A DNA stretch of 64,000 nucleotides from Tribonema minus (Eukaryota > Sar > Xanthophyceae > Tribonematales > Tribonemataceae): NCBI GenBank assembly GCA_017506865.1, contig JAFCMP010000557.1, forward strand, positions 496,001 through 560,000, given 5' to 3'. Positions 1 through 12,183 of the stretch are shown here, one piece after another (the first letter of the stretch is position 1; every line of letters begins with the position of its first letter). The translations under genes were made by a program, and so were the position numbers. The notes under the pieces were generated by a model that saw only the letters and a program-made list of their open reading frames with translations, had not been told where the DNA came from and ran no database searches.

Positions 1-1005
1 CCACCCCGTTTCCGTGTTGCTCAGAAATGCAGCTTGGTCCTAAACAGTACCGGCGTGCTCAGTGATCCGTGGTGACTCGTTTTGGCCTGTTGCCTAACTT
101 CTCTATTTCTCAGCACACATTACGGGAGGGGGGGGGGGGGGGTATGCACACTGGTCACGCACCGCCTTTTCAGCATTATCTGCAGGTAATACCCATAATG
201 ATTGGTAAAACGCCCCTCGCCTACACTTGTAGTCCGTCACAGGGGCTGGCTATCGCACCCCTTCAGCCGCACAGAGCCTACATCATGGGGGGGTCAGTCA
301 CCAGTGTATGGGGGTGACTTGTGGTGATTTTGACAGGACGGGGTGAGCAAACTTCAACTTACACTGCCGAAGGGAATGGTTGCTTTGTGAGCACAAGCGG
401 CGCAAGCTTACACTGCAGCTGGCACTTGGTATGCATCTTACGAGTGTGATGGCGTGCAGCACCAATTCAAAGTAGGGGTGAGCGCTGCTGCATGCTGCAT
501 CCCCCCCCCCCCGATTTCAGAGCCTTTTCGTATCGTACCAAGCTGGTCGATATTGTCTACGTGGTTGTTGGCATGCAGGGCTCTTCTAAGTGTGTGTTCA
601 TGCCATGTAAATGGAAGGGCTGCCCCTGTCCACAGCAGATCACTGCACAGCTACGCTTCGCTGGGTGACGCTCGAGACGCATTGCAGACAACTGGTCAAC
701 CTGGTGTGACAGGGGGGCAACTGCTCGCAGGCTCAGGCCGTGCACTCAATACGTAGAATCCGGCCGTAGAGGGTTTGCTAGCAGCAGCCAGTTGTTGGCA
801 TTTCATGAAGAGCACCAACAATCATGCATCTTTGCATCACCGATGCTGGTTGGACTGTAATTTGCAGGCCCCTTGCTGCTGCTTCCAACGCACTTGCTAC
901 AATCGGGCATATGATGTTGTTGTGGTACTGATCTCACCGTGGCACACTGCCTGCCGTCCTTGCGCTTGCCTTGATGCGCGCTGGCGCGACGCTTTCAACG
1001 TGCAG
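1..1005. other. No confident gene; upstream or intronic DNA of the RDR locus
   Basis: No open frame here resembles a known protein. The stretch holds a G homopolymer (about 128-142), a C homopolymer (about 501-512) and mixed-composition DNA like the introns further on. It may be 5' intron or flank of the RNA-dependent RNA polymerase, whose N-terminal exons I cannot find; they may lie outside the window. Confidence 0.5.
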
Positions 1006-1323
1006 CGACGAGAACTACGGCAGGGTACCGGCGCAGGATCAGGTGCGGCCATGGCCTAATAAAATCGGGCTGCATACTGGTCTCATACTCTCTCAGCAGT
1101 GCTCACACTCTTTCAGCTGTGACCAGTTACAATTTGACAAACATCAACGCGATGGAATCATTAGCATTGCAAGGCATGTACAAGGCGTGTGTAGAGTCTG
1201 TAGGGCCTCTGGTCGTATGTGTTGCGCCATTGGACTGCCTCAAACTGCTTCAGACCGCTGCGAGTGCTGCCGGTCACATGTGACCTGACAGTGATGTGTA
1301 CATGCTCATCTCAAGAGCGCTTG

Positions 1324-1401
1324 GTTAGAGTTAGGGTTAGGGTTAGGGTTAGGATTAGGGTTAGGGTTAGGGTTTGGGTCAGGGTTAGGGTTAGGGTTAG
1401 C
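1324..1401 (+). repeat. Interstitial telomere-type (TTAGGG)n tract
   Basis: About 12 near-perfect TTAGGG units with a few variants (TTAGAG, GATTAGGG, TTTGGG). It lies in the probable intron between the tentative first RDR exon and the exon at 1992. Confidence 0.9.
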
Positions 1402-1473
1402 GCTGGGTCATTGCCGCTGTGACGTAGCACCCATTCAGAGAGCGGCGGCCATCGCAGCCTCAGCTTACTAAGC

Positions 1474-1542
1474 AAGCGTCAGCAGCTGTACAAATAGTAT
1501 AGTATAGCTGTACAAATAGTATTTGTGCAGCTGCTGACGCTT
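1474..1542. repeat. Inverted repeat, 23-bp arms with 23-nt loop
   Basis: Arms 1474-1496 and 1520-1542 are reverse complements with one mismatch, so the RNA or single-stranded DNA can fold into a strong hairpin. The loop contains a partial repeat of the arm (AGCTGTACAAATAGTAT). It lies in a probable RDR intron. Function unknown. Confidence 0.8.
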
Positions 1543-2714
1543 GCGCCATCCAGCACCCATCTGACAAGGTTCTGACCAGTGGCACACAGCCCCGCCTGCA
1601 GCGCATTGCATCGATCACATCGCATGCGTGCAAGCGACTCTTACCATCGCCTGCAACGGCGTATAGCACACGCGACGTGGGCCCGTGCACGGCGCCGGCA
1701 GCACCGGCCACGAACCGACCATCGTAGCCACGATCAGCTGGCAGCATGTACTCGTGTGATGTGCTGCTGTCGCGGCGCGGTCTGCGGTGAAGGGAGCGCA
1801 TCTTCACGGCAAATGACTGCGCACCCACTTCGTCTGCGCCGCACATTCAACAAGTGAGCTGCGCATACGCAGCACGTCGCCGACCCTTTCCCAGCATGAC
1901 ACTTCAATGTAGCACTGTCCATCGTAATGACCTGCGCCGCCAATTCTGTGCTGGCAATTCTGCGCCGCCAATTCTGTGCTTCGCGACGCAGGCGAGCACC
2001 ATCGTCGACCGCATCCGCGCGCTTGTTCACGGCGGCCTGCGCTTCGCGGGGCGCCACTATTAGTTCCTGGCGTACTCCTCGGGGCAGCTGCGCGAGGGCG
2101 GCGCGTGGTTCTACGCGGACCCGCAGCGCGGCGACGCCGACGCGCACGCGCCCACGGGCAATGCCATACGGCGCTGGATGGGGACCTTCGATACCATCAA
2201 GGTTGGTGCGCATTACGCCAGATGCAGCGAAATGAGTGAAGGCGGTCCCATCATGTCTCGGCAGGGTGCGTCTGGGCGCGCTCTGAAACTCGATGTTGAA
2301 GTTTGGGGGGGGGGTGTCAGAACAGCGTGAGGCAATGCATATATGCATATACTTAAGGTATATATGATAATCTCATCGCTGACTACTTGGCTATGCAGGT
2401 GATTCTTCAAAGAGCCTGATGAAAGAAACCCTCGTTTGGGGAGTGGTCACGGTGGTCATGTTTTTGAGTGTTGTCGGGAGCTTGTACAACTTTGAAACAC
2501 CAGGGTATGCTGACGGAACTGTGGAAACTGTTTTGGTAAAAGCGCTGATGTCACGAAGAACCAATGTATGCATCGGTGTACACTACTCTCCACTTGATGC
2601 ACTACGTACAATTAGGCTTGCGACAGAGTATCATGCACACCACATGACCATATGAGCTGTTCCCTTGAGTGTCCTCATTCCAAACGTCATGGTGCTGGTA
2701 AACTCAGCACGGTG

Positions 2715-3060
2715 TTCAACAGCTCCAGTGTGGAACCACCGTCAATCTCACTCCAGTTCATCCTTCCTGAAATGCTTACTAAAAATGCTTACTATGATGC
2801 AAGTGTGCCCTATGACTCATTGCGGCGCTGTAGATGGTGGCCAAGTACGCGGCGCGCCTGGGCCCGATTCACAGACATGCTCATCTCATGAATCAGCAGA
2901 GCATTCACTGCACTACTCTGGAACCACCACCCATTCTGACCCCGGTTCATCATTAATGCAGTGCTTGCATTTTTCAAGTCTGCTCTATGTCTCGTTGCGC
3001 CGCTGCAGGTGGTGGCCAAGTACGCGGCGCGCCTGGGCCAGAGCTTCGGCGTCTCCACCT
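2715..3060 (+). repeat. Tandem duplication carrying an acceptor and exon 5' edge (RDR)
   Basis: Two diverged units of roughly 190 bp. Unit 1 (about 2715-2900) contains, at 2816-2863, a copy of the intron end plus the first ~33 nt of the KYAARLG exon, with its acceptor changed from GCAG to GTAG. Unit 2 contains the real acceptor and exon start at 3009. The flanking intron sequence (TGGAACCACC, GTTCATC) is duplicated too. Confidence 0.7.
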
Positions 3061-3295
3061 CCACCGTGCACGTGCATACGAGGTCATCCCCGACAAGATG
3101 GCCGACGGCGGGTACTGCTTCAGCGATGGCGTGGGCAGGATGTCAACGCAGCTGGCCGGAGACATTGCAGACAAGTGAGCGACCAGGTTGAGCATTGTAG
3201 GAGCCGTCTCGATTGGTTTGTGAGCGTAATGCTGAGCGACTGAGGCCAGAAGATAGTGGCATAGTGCAACTGTCGAATAGGGCACTGATTCAGCG

Positions 3296-3345
3296 ATGGC
3301 GTGGGCAGGATGTCGACTAAGCTGACCAGAGACATTGCAGACAAG
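3296..3345 (+). repeat. Echo of RDR exon 3' edge with donor
   Basis: A close copy of the end of exon 3009-3174 (the DGVGRMS...DIADK coding end) followed by an intact GTGAGT donor, about 170 bp downstream of the original inside the intron. Confidence 0.8.
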
Positions 3346-4408
3346 TGAGTCAATGGGCGCAGCGGCGTCTCGGTGAATGCGTGTGCCTGACGCTGAGTGA
3401 GCTGAACTAGAATGGCTGATAGTTCTCTAAGGTGACTAGGTGACTAGGCAGAGAGATGCAGCAGTCGTCGCAATTGATGTGTGCGCATGACGCTGAGCAA
3501 GTAGAGCCACGAATAGTGACTTCGTGCAAAACGCACACATCGTACAAAACGCACACATACGCGCCATGTCGACGCGATCACACCTGCGCGCGTGTGCATG
3601 ATTTCCGTGGTATCTCCGCGCGAGTCTTGACACCGCGCGAACGCTGCTGACTGCCTGTCGTTTGCGGCTGTACTGCAGGCTCGACTGGCCGCCGGACTCC
3701 TACCTGCCGTTGGCGCTTCAGGTACCCTCCAGAAATTGTCATGACTGTAGGGTGTGTCTGCACAATCCATCACACCATAGCCGTTGAGTCGTGAGCTCGA
3801 TGCACGTGTTCACGCAGTGTCATGTGGGTACTGGCGGCGGTCACTCTACTTGACAGTGTGCATTACACTGCCAGGCATGGTGAGCAAGCATACATCATGC
3901 AAACGGGCATTCGGCCTTCGTGCACATCGCAGAGGACTGCCTGTGTCGTCCAAGGTTCGCCGCAGCAGTTGAGCAGCGCTGCATGGAGCAGTGCACGATG
4001 ACGAGTCGCAGCAAGTCCCTGTGTGTGCTTCTGGCTTCGGCACTGCTCTGCATTACGTGACTTCACCCTGCCGTTCAGCTCTTGTCTTGCATTCTCTGTG
4101 CAACCAAGCGCAACCGTCAATTGCAACAATACAAAACAGTGCAGGCGGTGTGCGTCCTGAAAGAGCGGAAACACATCACTTTGAACACGACGCCTCAGTG
4201 CGTGTGCAGCTTAGTCTTGATCCGCACAACTTTGTCATCTGTGCCAGCGCTGCCACGGCGCCATCCATCGCGACAGATGATGCGCAGTGAAGGCAGTGTA
4301 CACAGTGGAAGAGCGAACACCAGCTCAAGGAACACCACCTTGATGCATGCGCACGCTTGTGCTGATCGACAAGCTGCCGCCGTCTGCGGCATCGCCGCCA
4401 TGGCGCCA

Positions 4409-4453
4409 CAGGTGCGGTTCGCTGGCGCCAAGGGCATGGTGACGCTGTGCCAT
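4409..4453 (+). repeat. Echo of RDR exon 5' edge with acceptor, frame intact
   Basis: A copy of the acceptor CAG plus about 42 nt of the exon beginning at 4699. It reads VRFAGAKGMVTLCH in the phase expected after the preceding exon. The downstream, longer copy lacks one T (GGTTGCTGG against GGTTCGCTGG) and is out of frame. Confidence 0.75.
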
Positions 4454-5452
4454 GCTGACCCAGAGTCTTTCGGTGCTGCTACCACAACTGCGCCCGCTGC
4501 TTCCGTGCCGTAACAACCACTTGTGCGGCCATGTGCAAGGACCCAGTGCGAAAGGCGACGGAGCTGACGACAGTGACCTCGATGCATTTCCCAGAGCAGA
4601 CTATGTCAAACTTGCAGGACAACACGTCAACATGTGTGCAGCCCTAGCTTCATCCACACGGTCAACTTGTTAACCCCATCGCCACAACGGCACTGCAGGT
4701 GCGGTTGCTGGCGCCAAGGGCATGCTGACGCTGTGCCACAACATGCCGCGCGGGGTGCTCCTGCAGCTGCGGAAGTCGCAGATCAAGTACGAAGCGCCGC
4801 ACCGCAACATGGAGGTACGTATGTGTACGCCCCTCAAGTATAACAGTACGATATGTATACGTGTGTACGCCCCTCAGGTTGACCATTACTATAGAAGTAT
4901 GTACATGCTAGTCGCCGCGTGCTTGGGCGCTTGTCAGGTTCCGGCAGGTCACGAGGGCGCGCTACTCATCAGCCGGATTGATAAGATTGGCAACCCGTGC
5001 AAGTAAGCATTTCATTGAAAGTTGGCATGGGATCATTGCCATTGCTATTGTCAAACGTTGCGCCAGCGGCTGCGCCGTCTGGAGGTAGAAATCCAGCAGC
5101 GCTCCACACCAGTGTGCACCGACATTATTGTGGCTCATGTCAGCTGACATTACGCACATAAGCGGTACATAAGCGGTGCGGTGATGTGCGTTCAGCGTGC
5201 ATGCCCCATCTCAGCGCATTGCCTACTGAACTGCGTTCAGGAAGCCAGTGCCTGTGTAAGGACGCGTGCAACCATTGCGCACCTCAGCGGCACAAACTGT
5301 TGTCATTTGCCAGGTGCTGTTGATGCATGCCATGCGATATGTGGAAGACGCCATAGGGGCTCCAAGCCACTGTGTGACAGCAAAGTTGATCGAATGCATA
5401 CCACCTATCCGCAACCTTGCCCCTCACCTCTTTCCGGCAGACTTAAAGCATG

Positions 5453-5584
5453 GGTCACGAGTGCTGTGCTCTGCTTGGCTGGCATGTTTAGAATCCACGC
5501 TGAAGTTGCCTTGAGCTTGGTCACGAGTGCTGTGCTCTGCTTGGCTGGCATGTTTAGAATCCACGCTGAAGTTGCCTTGAGCTT
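5453..5584 (+). repeat. Perfect 66-bp tandem duplication in RDR intron
   Basis: Two adjacent copies (5453-5518 and 5519-5584) appear identical, so this duplication is very recent compared with the diverged repeats around it. No exon sequence is included. Confidence 0.9.
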
Positions 5585-7770
5585 GTGCTGCAAGTTCAAA
5601 CAGCCTGTCACCAATGCTTGCACGATCAATGATCGTGTGCGCCGCATGCGTGTTTACGACAGTTGTGGTCGCGCCGTGGGCAGGCGGCACGAGCGCTTAC
5701 AGACAGACCGACACATGACGCACCATCCCTCGGGCCAACACTCTTGCGTGTCCCACTGCTTGAAGCGTGTTCAAAGGGGTCTACGGCCTGCATCTTCAAA
5801 TGTGCAACAGCGATTGCGATTACTCTACCCACTTTCCGCATGTACCGGATCATAGCGTCGTGACAACGCTAGGGCATTCGCCCCCACATCACTCAGATGT
5901 GCGGTGCTTGCTTGTTGAGATTCAAAAGTGTACTTTTACTAATTTCGCTTCGCAAGGGGCGCGAAAGGCCCTCTCTGTGGATGTGCATTCAATGCAACAT
6001 TTCTTCTCCGAAGAGAGACTCAAACGCAAACAGGCTTCCCCCTCTTCACACTACCACCAACACCCCACAACCAAACCCTACTTAGGGTTGCCCAGCAGCG
6101 AGGCACACTTGTCCCGTGTACTCAAGTAGTATTAAGGGCAGTTGTGAATATCCGGGTCACAGGTACTGGACTGGGCGAAGCACATGCCGTGCTACCTCAA
6201 CCGCCCCCTGGTGATGCTGCTGGAGTTGCTGGGCGTTCCGCAGCGCTCGTTCATGGAGCTGCTCGAAGACATGCTGAAGGCAAGTCACTTGCTTGAACTT
6301 GACAGTGCTCGGCGAGCCTGCATCGCCTGTGCTTCAATGAGGGTGCTTTGGTGGCGTGTGGCGCTGCTATATTTGTGTTGTCTCTCCCGGATGTGTGCGT
6401 CTGTGCTGCAGTTTGTCCAGGTTAGCTTACCAGCTGGTACTCTGCTACGGCCGTGTGCCTATCGTTGCTGGTCGGTGCCATGCAAGGACTACTGCAAACG
6501 TTGCTGCCTCTCCCAGACTCTTAGCAAAGAGTTTGCCCTCCTTTTACACGGCGTGTTCCCCCTTTCCCGGATGTGTGGGTCTGTGCTGCAATTTGTCCAA
6601 AGGGCGCCTGGCGCGCGCTGCGCGCATCATGTCATCTCGCGAGCGCGCTGCTGAGCAGCGCTGCAGGCCATTGAAGATCTGCCACTTGGTTGCTCGATAA
6701 CGTACGGCACGGTCGCTGCGCTCGTTTTTGAGCGCGCGTCGAGCTTGAACCGTGCTTGTGCTGAGCGTGTACTAGAGCGTAGAGCGTGGTACCACCAGCA
6801 GCGAAAGCGCCGTTGCAGCGCTCGACGTGTGCACACGACCACGCATGCCACTCCAGCTGCTCCAGCCCCTTCCAGTCTCGTTACTTTGGCTGATGAAACA
6901 TATGTGATGTCTTGTGCAGAAAGCGCATTCCATTCATGACGTGTTTGCCGCTTGTTATTAAGTTGGTATTGACCATTGTCCGTCTTCGCAGGCCCTGGAG
7001 CGCGTCACCATCAGCGAGAGCGCCGGCCATGGGTGCGCTCCTCAAGTTTGGCTGCCTAGGCAGGTGACGCACCTTCAATGCTAACTCCAACGCTGCTTGC
7101 GCGTGTGACGCCGTCCGACCCTACGCCTCACTCGCGCTCTGCGCGCCTCGCGCTCTGCGCGCCACGCGCTTTCGCGCGATTGTGAGGCAATGGACAGTGT
7201 TCACAACACAGCAGTTGTGAAGACAGGCTTGCCAGCGCATTGCTTCAGCACCAGGGTGCACCACCAGCGCAGCGGCGCATCCGACTGATTGGCGCACCGC
7301 CCAGCGCGAGCATGCACAGAGTACACGGCTGTACATTTGAGCTGGACCCCATTGACCCGGCCATGCGCATGCGCCTGCTTTGTGTTGACCATGTCCTGGG
7401 CTTGCCGCATAAGATCGAGCCGTGTCAGCCTACTAGTATGGTATACTCACATAAGCGGATAGTATTGGCTGCGGTTGCACGCTCGTGACGAGCTGCACGT
7501 TGACTGTGCGCAACGTCATCAGTTCAAGCACGTGGTATTTTATATTTCATATGCTACTGAAGGCGGGGCACTTTCAAGTAGGCAGAGAGCCAGCTCGCAG
7601 TGCGCGCGATCACGGATGGGGGGGGTGCCGTGATACGGCTGAGAGATTCCCTGCGCACAGCCATGCCCATCACCAAGAGTGTTGCATGCACGCCGCGCCT
7701 GCGCTGCAGCGTCGATACCCTGCCATATACTGACCCCGGCTATGGCAAACTGGTGTGTGCTGGGCAGCTG

Positions 7771-7798
7771 ACCCTAACTCTAACCCTAACCCTAAACC
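7771..7798 (-). repeat. Interstitial telomere-type tract (CCCTAA orientation)
   Basis: Four to five CCCTAA-type units with one variant, inside the RDR intron between 7063 and 8081. Confidence 0.85.
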
Positions 7799-9720
7799 AT
7801 AAGAAAGCCAACCCTTGGTGCGCAATCGCGGCGGGGGGTGACGGGGGAAGGCTCGGACGCGGCCGCCGCATCTGCTTGAACTGCCAGAGATGCTGCATGC
7901 GATGACGCGCCTGCGCTGCAGCGGCCTCCCGTACCAACAGCTGTAGCACGCCGGTGCGCGGAACCTCAACATATAACTGATATGTAGTGAAGTTTGTTCA
8001 GTGGCAGGTGCCGCTGCAGCACTACCAAGCTCACAGCACCGTGCTTGCTCGTCTATTCTTGTAACTGCTGTGACGTGCAGCGGAAACCTGGACGACCCTG
8101 CGGCAGGCGCGCCGATGGTGGTGGCGATGGACCTACTTGAAGCAGGTGGCGCATACAACCTTTTGATAAATTCACATTTCCAAAGTATATTTTTATTGAT
8201 TTGTAACCAAATGCAAAGTGCATTTGTTTACAGTAGTGCCATCTCTGTAGTGCTGGTGATCCTTGTGCAGTGCTTGTTGGCATTGCATGGAATAACGTCC
8301 ACGTCTGTGAAAAGCGTCAATGTTACGAAAACTTGAATCTGTGTTGATGATGAAGGCAAGCCCTAGTACATGGGAGTTCAGCAACTGAGTGTTCTTCACA
8401 GTTCCTTTGGCGTGAATAGATGCTCAGTGACAGCATGTTAGCCACTTGGCAGCTGGCAGAAGGCGTTTGACTCATACATAGGGGTGCTACGAAGCGGCAC
8501 ATGTTGCGAATTTTTGTGAGTTCATGTGACATCAGACTTAGAGAACTTAAAGTGTAAGGACTAAGAGAACTTTAAGCGTGAAAAAAAAGCTGGATCGTCT
8601 CATGTCAAATCAGTGTTTTGACAGCAGGGGTCTTATGGCCAAGCTCCCAACACCACAGACTTGCTCAAGATCTTACATGATGCACTAACCCAGAAGAGAA
8701 TCGGCAGTGCTCGCACACTGCTTGCACAACTTATGATGCATCTTACTGTATCAGTAATGTGATTGATTCAGCCTTGAAGTTCAAAGCCACAAGCGGTACC
8801 ATCTGCCTGTGTGCCATACACAGCGCCCGCAACAGTCACATGCACTGCACACAAGGAAACTTAGATGTAGCCTTGCAGTCTGCTGAAGTTATACTGGAGC
8901 TGGTTGCTGCATGCACAGGATCGCTCTCACTGTGGTTCAACCCCCGCCAAGCAACATGACTGCTGGTTGCACTTTGAAGCCGTGTGAGCAGTATCTCAGG
9001 AGCAGCAGTCAAGCTACATACCCGTCATTGCCATCTCGTAACATGGTACTGCCACTCGTCGCGACGTGCGTCTGCGCATGCAGTTTGTAAGCCCCTGATG
9101 CGCCGTCGGCAATACATCAGTACGGTGATGCAGTTCATTCTGCTCAAACTGCCAATCAAATGTCACCAAACACAAAGCACCTTACCTGTGACTGCCGCAT
9201 TCTCAGGCTTCAAGCTGTCCGAGGAGCCGTACCTCAGGGGAATCATGGACGCTCTGCGCAAGAGCATGATGGAGGAGCTCAAGCAGAGAGCCAGGGTGCT
9301 AGTCCCGCAGGCTGTGTGAGTGCATACCTGTCAAGTTTGCTGAGCACGCCGCCCCTGGAACATGCATGCTGCCATCGCTAGCTACGCTTGCGTATGGAGC
9401 TTCTGAGTACTGACACAGTTAATGTGACTTCATTCCAATGACAGACTCCACAATGTTGCTTGAGTATGCGCAGAGCGCGTAGAAGGACCTCGCAGACAAT
9501 GACCATTTCGACTTGCTGCACAGCTGCCGCATGGGGGTGGCAGTCTATCTGAACCAACTCTGTTTGCATCACCACTATGTAGTATAGGTCCCCTGCCACA
9601 TAAAAAACCACAGCGAACCGCCTCTTCGCACTGCCCTTTGCGCGCAGCGTGCTCTTTGGAGTCATGGACGAGACCAATAGCCTCAAAGACGGTCAGTTGT
9701 TCGTGCAGTACAGGCAAGTG

Positions 9721-9750
9721 TAACCCTAACCCTATCTCTAACCCTAACCC
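9721..9750 (-). repeat. Interstitial telomere-type tract next to an RDR donor
   Basis: CCCTAA units begin seven bases after a GC-type donor (AG|GCAAGT, exon end 9713), so the tract forms the start of the intron. Confidence 0.85.
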
Positions 9751-10401
9751 TGAGACGCGCCTGTAGACTAGCCATGTAGGTGTTGTACTACAAGGAACCG
9801 AGTGCCCCTGCCCCCCCCCACCCCCCCCCGGTGCTGCAACACCTGTAGGGAGTATTGAGTATTAGAAGCTTAACACGTTGGATGATGCACTTGTTTTTGT
9901 TGAAGTACATGCGCATGCATGCCGCCAGTACAGGCGCGTGCACGTGGTACATGCGAGTGCATGAGATACACGCAAGAACAGTGGGGGGCACAGAGGCTGT
10001 CGCGCACAGGTTGCGGGAACGGGTTCCCCCCTTGCCCGCCCCATACAATGAGCATTGAGCGCTGCGGCTTGCCATGGGGTGAACTTAACGGTGCAGTACG
10101 AGCGAACACGCGCTCGAAGCAAAGCCCGCGCATCAAGAGGGATACAGTACATCAGACCACTTACACTGCAGCGCTCAGCGTCGTGACCCTGCAGTGGGGC
10201 AGGGTGCGGAGGCCAGAAGGTCGTGTTAGTTGGACCGTGGAGCCATGCTTGTTTTGACTGCTTGTCGCAATGTGAGTGGCACCCAAGCGGACAGTACCCT
10301 GCAGCAAGTGTCCCTGAGCGCTCGCATTCCGGCTGGCAGCATGCCCTTCTTCGCAGTAAGTACTGTATAAGTGTGGTGATCCGCTGTGGTGATGCGTCCC
10401 T

Positions 10402-10420
10402 GGGGTAGGGTTAGGTTAGG
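10402..10420 (+). repeat. Short telomere-type tract
   Basis: Degenerate GGGTAGGGTTAGGTTAGG in the RDR intron between 9713 and 10723. Confidence 0.6.
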
Positions 10421-12183
10421 ATCGGGGCTAGCATAGCCCACCCATACTGCGTGGACACCAAATTGGCCCATGCACTGCATGGACACCAAATTGGCCCATG
10501 CGGCACATGAAGACGCGGCTAGTTTTCCTGCTAATTGCGGTCCACCAGTGCTCAGTGACAGCACACACACCGAACTCTTCTGCGGCACAGTGTGAACGAG
10601 GTCTTCTGATCTACAGGTAGTGACTGTGACAGTGTTATGTTTACAGGCGTTGGCTGCACCGCTTCATGCATCTGATTGTGAACGTCATGCCCGTGACTCT
10701 CTTATGAATTGGTCAACTGCAGGCCCCCGGTTCAAGGCAAGCACAACAAGAGGGGCTACGAGGGCGGCCCAGCCGTGCTTAGGCTGGGGGAGGTGCTCGT
10801 CGGCAGAAACCCATCGCTCCATCCCGGCGATGTGAGGGTACTGGAAGGTCAGCATCGAGCTCGAACCGGCCCTGCATACACTTTTGTATTGCGGTACCGA
10901 AGTAGAGGAAGGGGCATCTTCGGAGTGCACGAATGGCATTCGCGCCACGACTGTCCTGCGGGTTTGTCGCTCCGTTCTTGCCGATGGCGTTGATGCAGGC
11001 ATGTCGGTAAGTTGAGCAGCGCTGCACTTGACAATTTGCACGCCGCCGCCGCCGCTGCGCCTTGCTGGCGTGGCCAACCCTAGCATGCACGGCGCTGCAG
11101 CTGTGCGCAGAGCGAGGCGTACACGCTACAGGCAGGACTAGTGGGGCAGATACCCATGTACACGAGATATCACCGCCGAAAGTCGGCCAGCCGAAATGTT
11201 TGCGACACAAAAACTCGGCTCGCTTTGCACGACTGTACACTGTACGGTCCCGCAGGGAGTTCTCTACATTGCGCAGCTGTTGTACTGCCTGCTGGGTGCT
11301 CGAGTCAGGCATAATCAACATCAGCGCTCAGGCAGAATCGACGCGCCAGGACAGATCAATGTCGGAGCAAGAATCAGTGCCAGCGTCGCCGGCGTGCGTT
11401 CCGGCTTGTGCGTGCGCCAACCGGGCGTTGTCTCTCGGCACGCCTAGTAGCATGAACTCAGGAGCAGACTTCAACTTGAAGCACGCGACTGACACTTGCG
11501 TAGCGCCAGCCCGCGCTCATACTGCCGCAGCGCCGGTGGAGCGCTGTTGTCAAACGCCTCAGGCAAGCGCGCGGCGTCGAATTTGGTGCGCTACAGTAGT
11601 TTATCGCTTCCGCGCTGCGCAGCCGCATGCGTCGCTTGCGCCTTTTCTACCGTGCAGCACTGCTCATACTGTCATCACCTCCTCCCCGAACGATGCACTC
11701 TCAATTTTGTGTATCATTAACCCACGCTGCTCTGCGCGCACCGGCTCAGCTATGGACGCGCCCGTCGGCTGTATGCGCCGCTTGCACCCTCCTGCCCTGC
11801 AGCACTGTTCACCAATCATGCCGTGCGATGCACACAACGATGCGCGCATATACTTCAATACCAAGTGTATAGTATCACTTTGAAGTCTGTATGACGCGCT
11901 CTGTATCACGTATGCACTGGCGCAGCCGTGGACGCGCCAGCGCTGCGGCACCTGACGAACTGCGCGGTGTTCCCGGCGGAGGGGCAGCGGCCGCACCCCT
12001 CGCAGATGGCAGGCGGGGACCTCAATGGCGACATCTTCTTTGTGTGCTGGGACGAGTCGCTGCTTCCGCCGCCCTGGCAACGCAATCAGGTGCAGCGTTC
12101 TCGCGGTCTGATTTGACTTGTCCTGTTTGCGTCTGTATGAGAACTGGTCGCCACATAGTATTACATACCTTGAAGTACTTGTA

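Noticed and set aside
2061..2063. Stop-codon reassignment (TAG read as an amino acid)
   Set aside because: The other genes show no in-frame TAG, and the RDR has independent frameshifts, so nonsense decay is simpler.
3070..3082. An 11-nt GT...AG 'intron' (GTGCATACGAG) that would restore the RDR frame
   Set aside because: Far below any plausible intron length here; a one-base deletion explains the frame change better.
4938..5004. Apparent RDR exon (VPAGHEGALLISRIDKIGNPCK) with acceptor and donor
   Set aside because: Joining 4814 directly to 6163 gives an exact phase and the conserved HRNMEVLDWAKHMPCYLNR block; this segment fits neither phase nor family.
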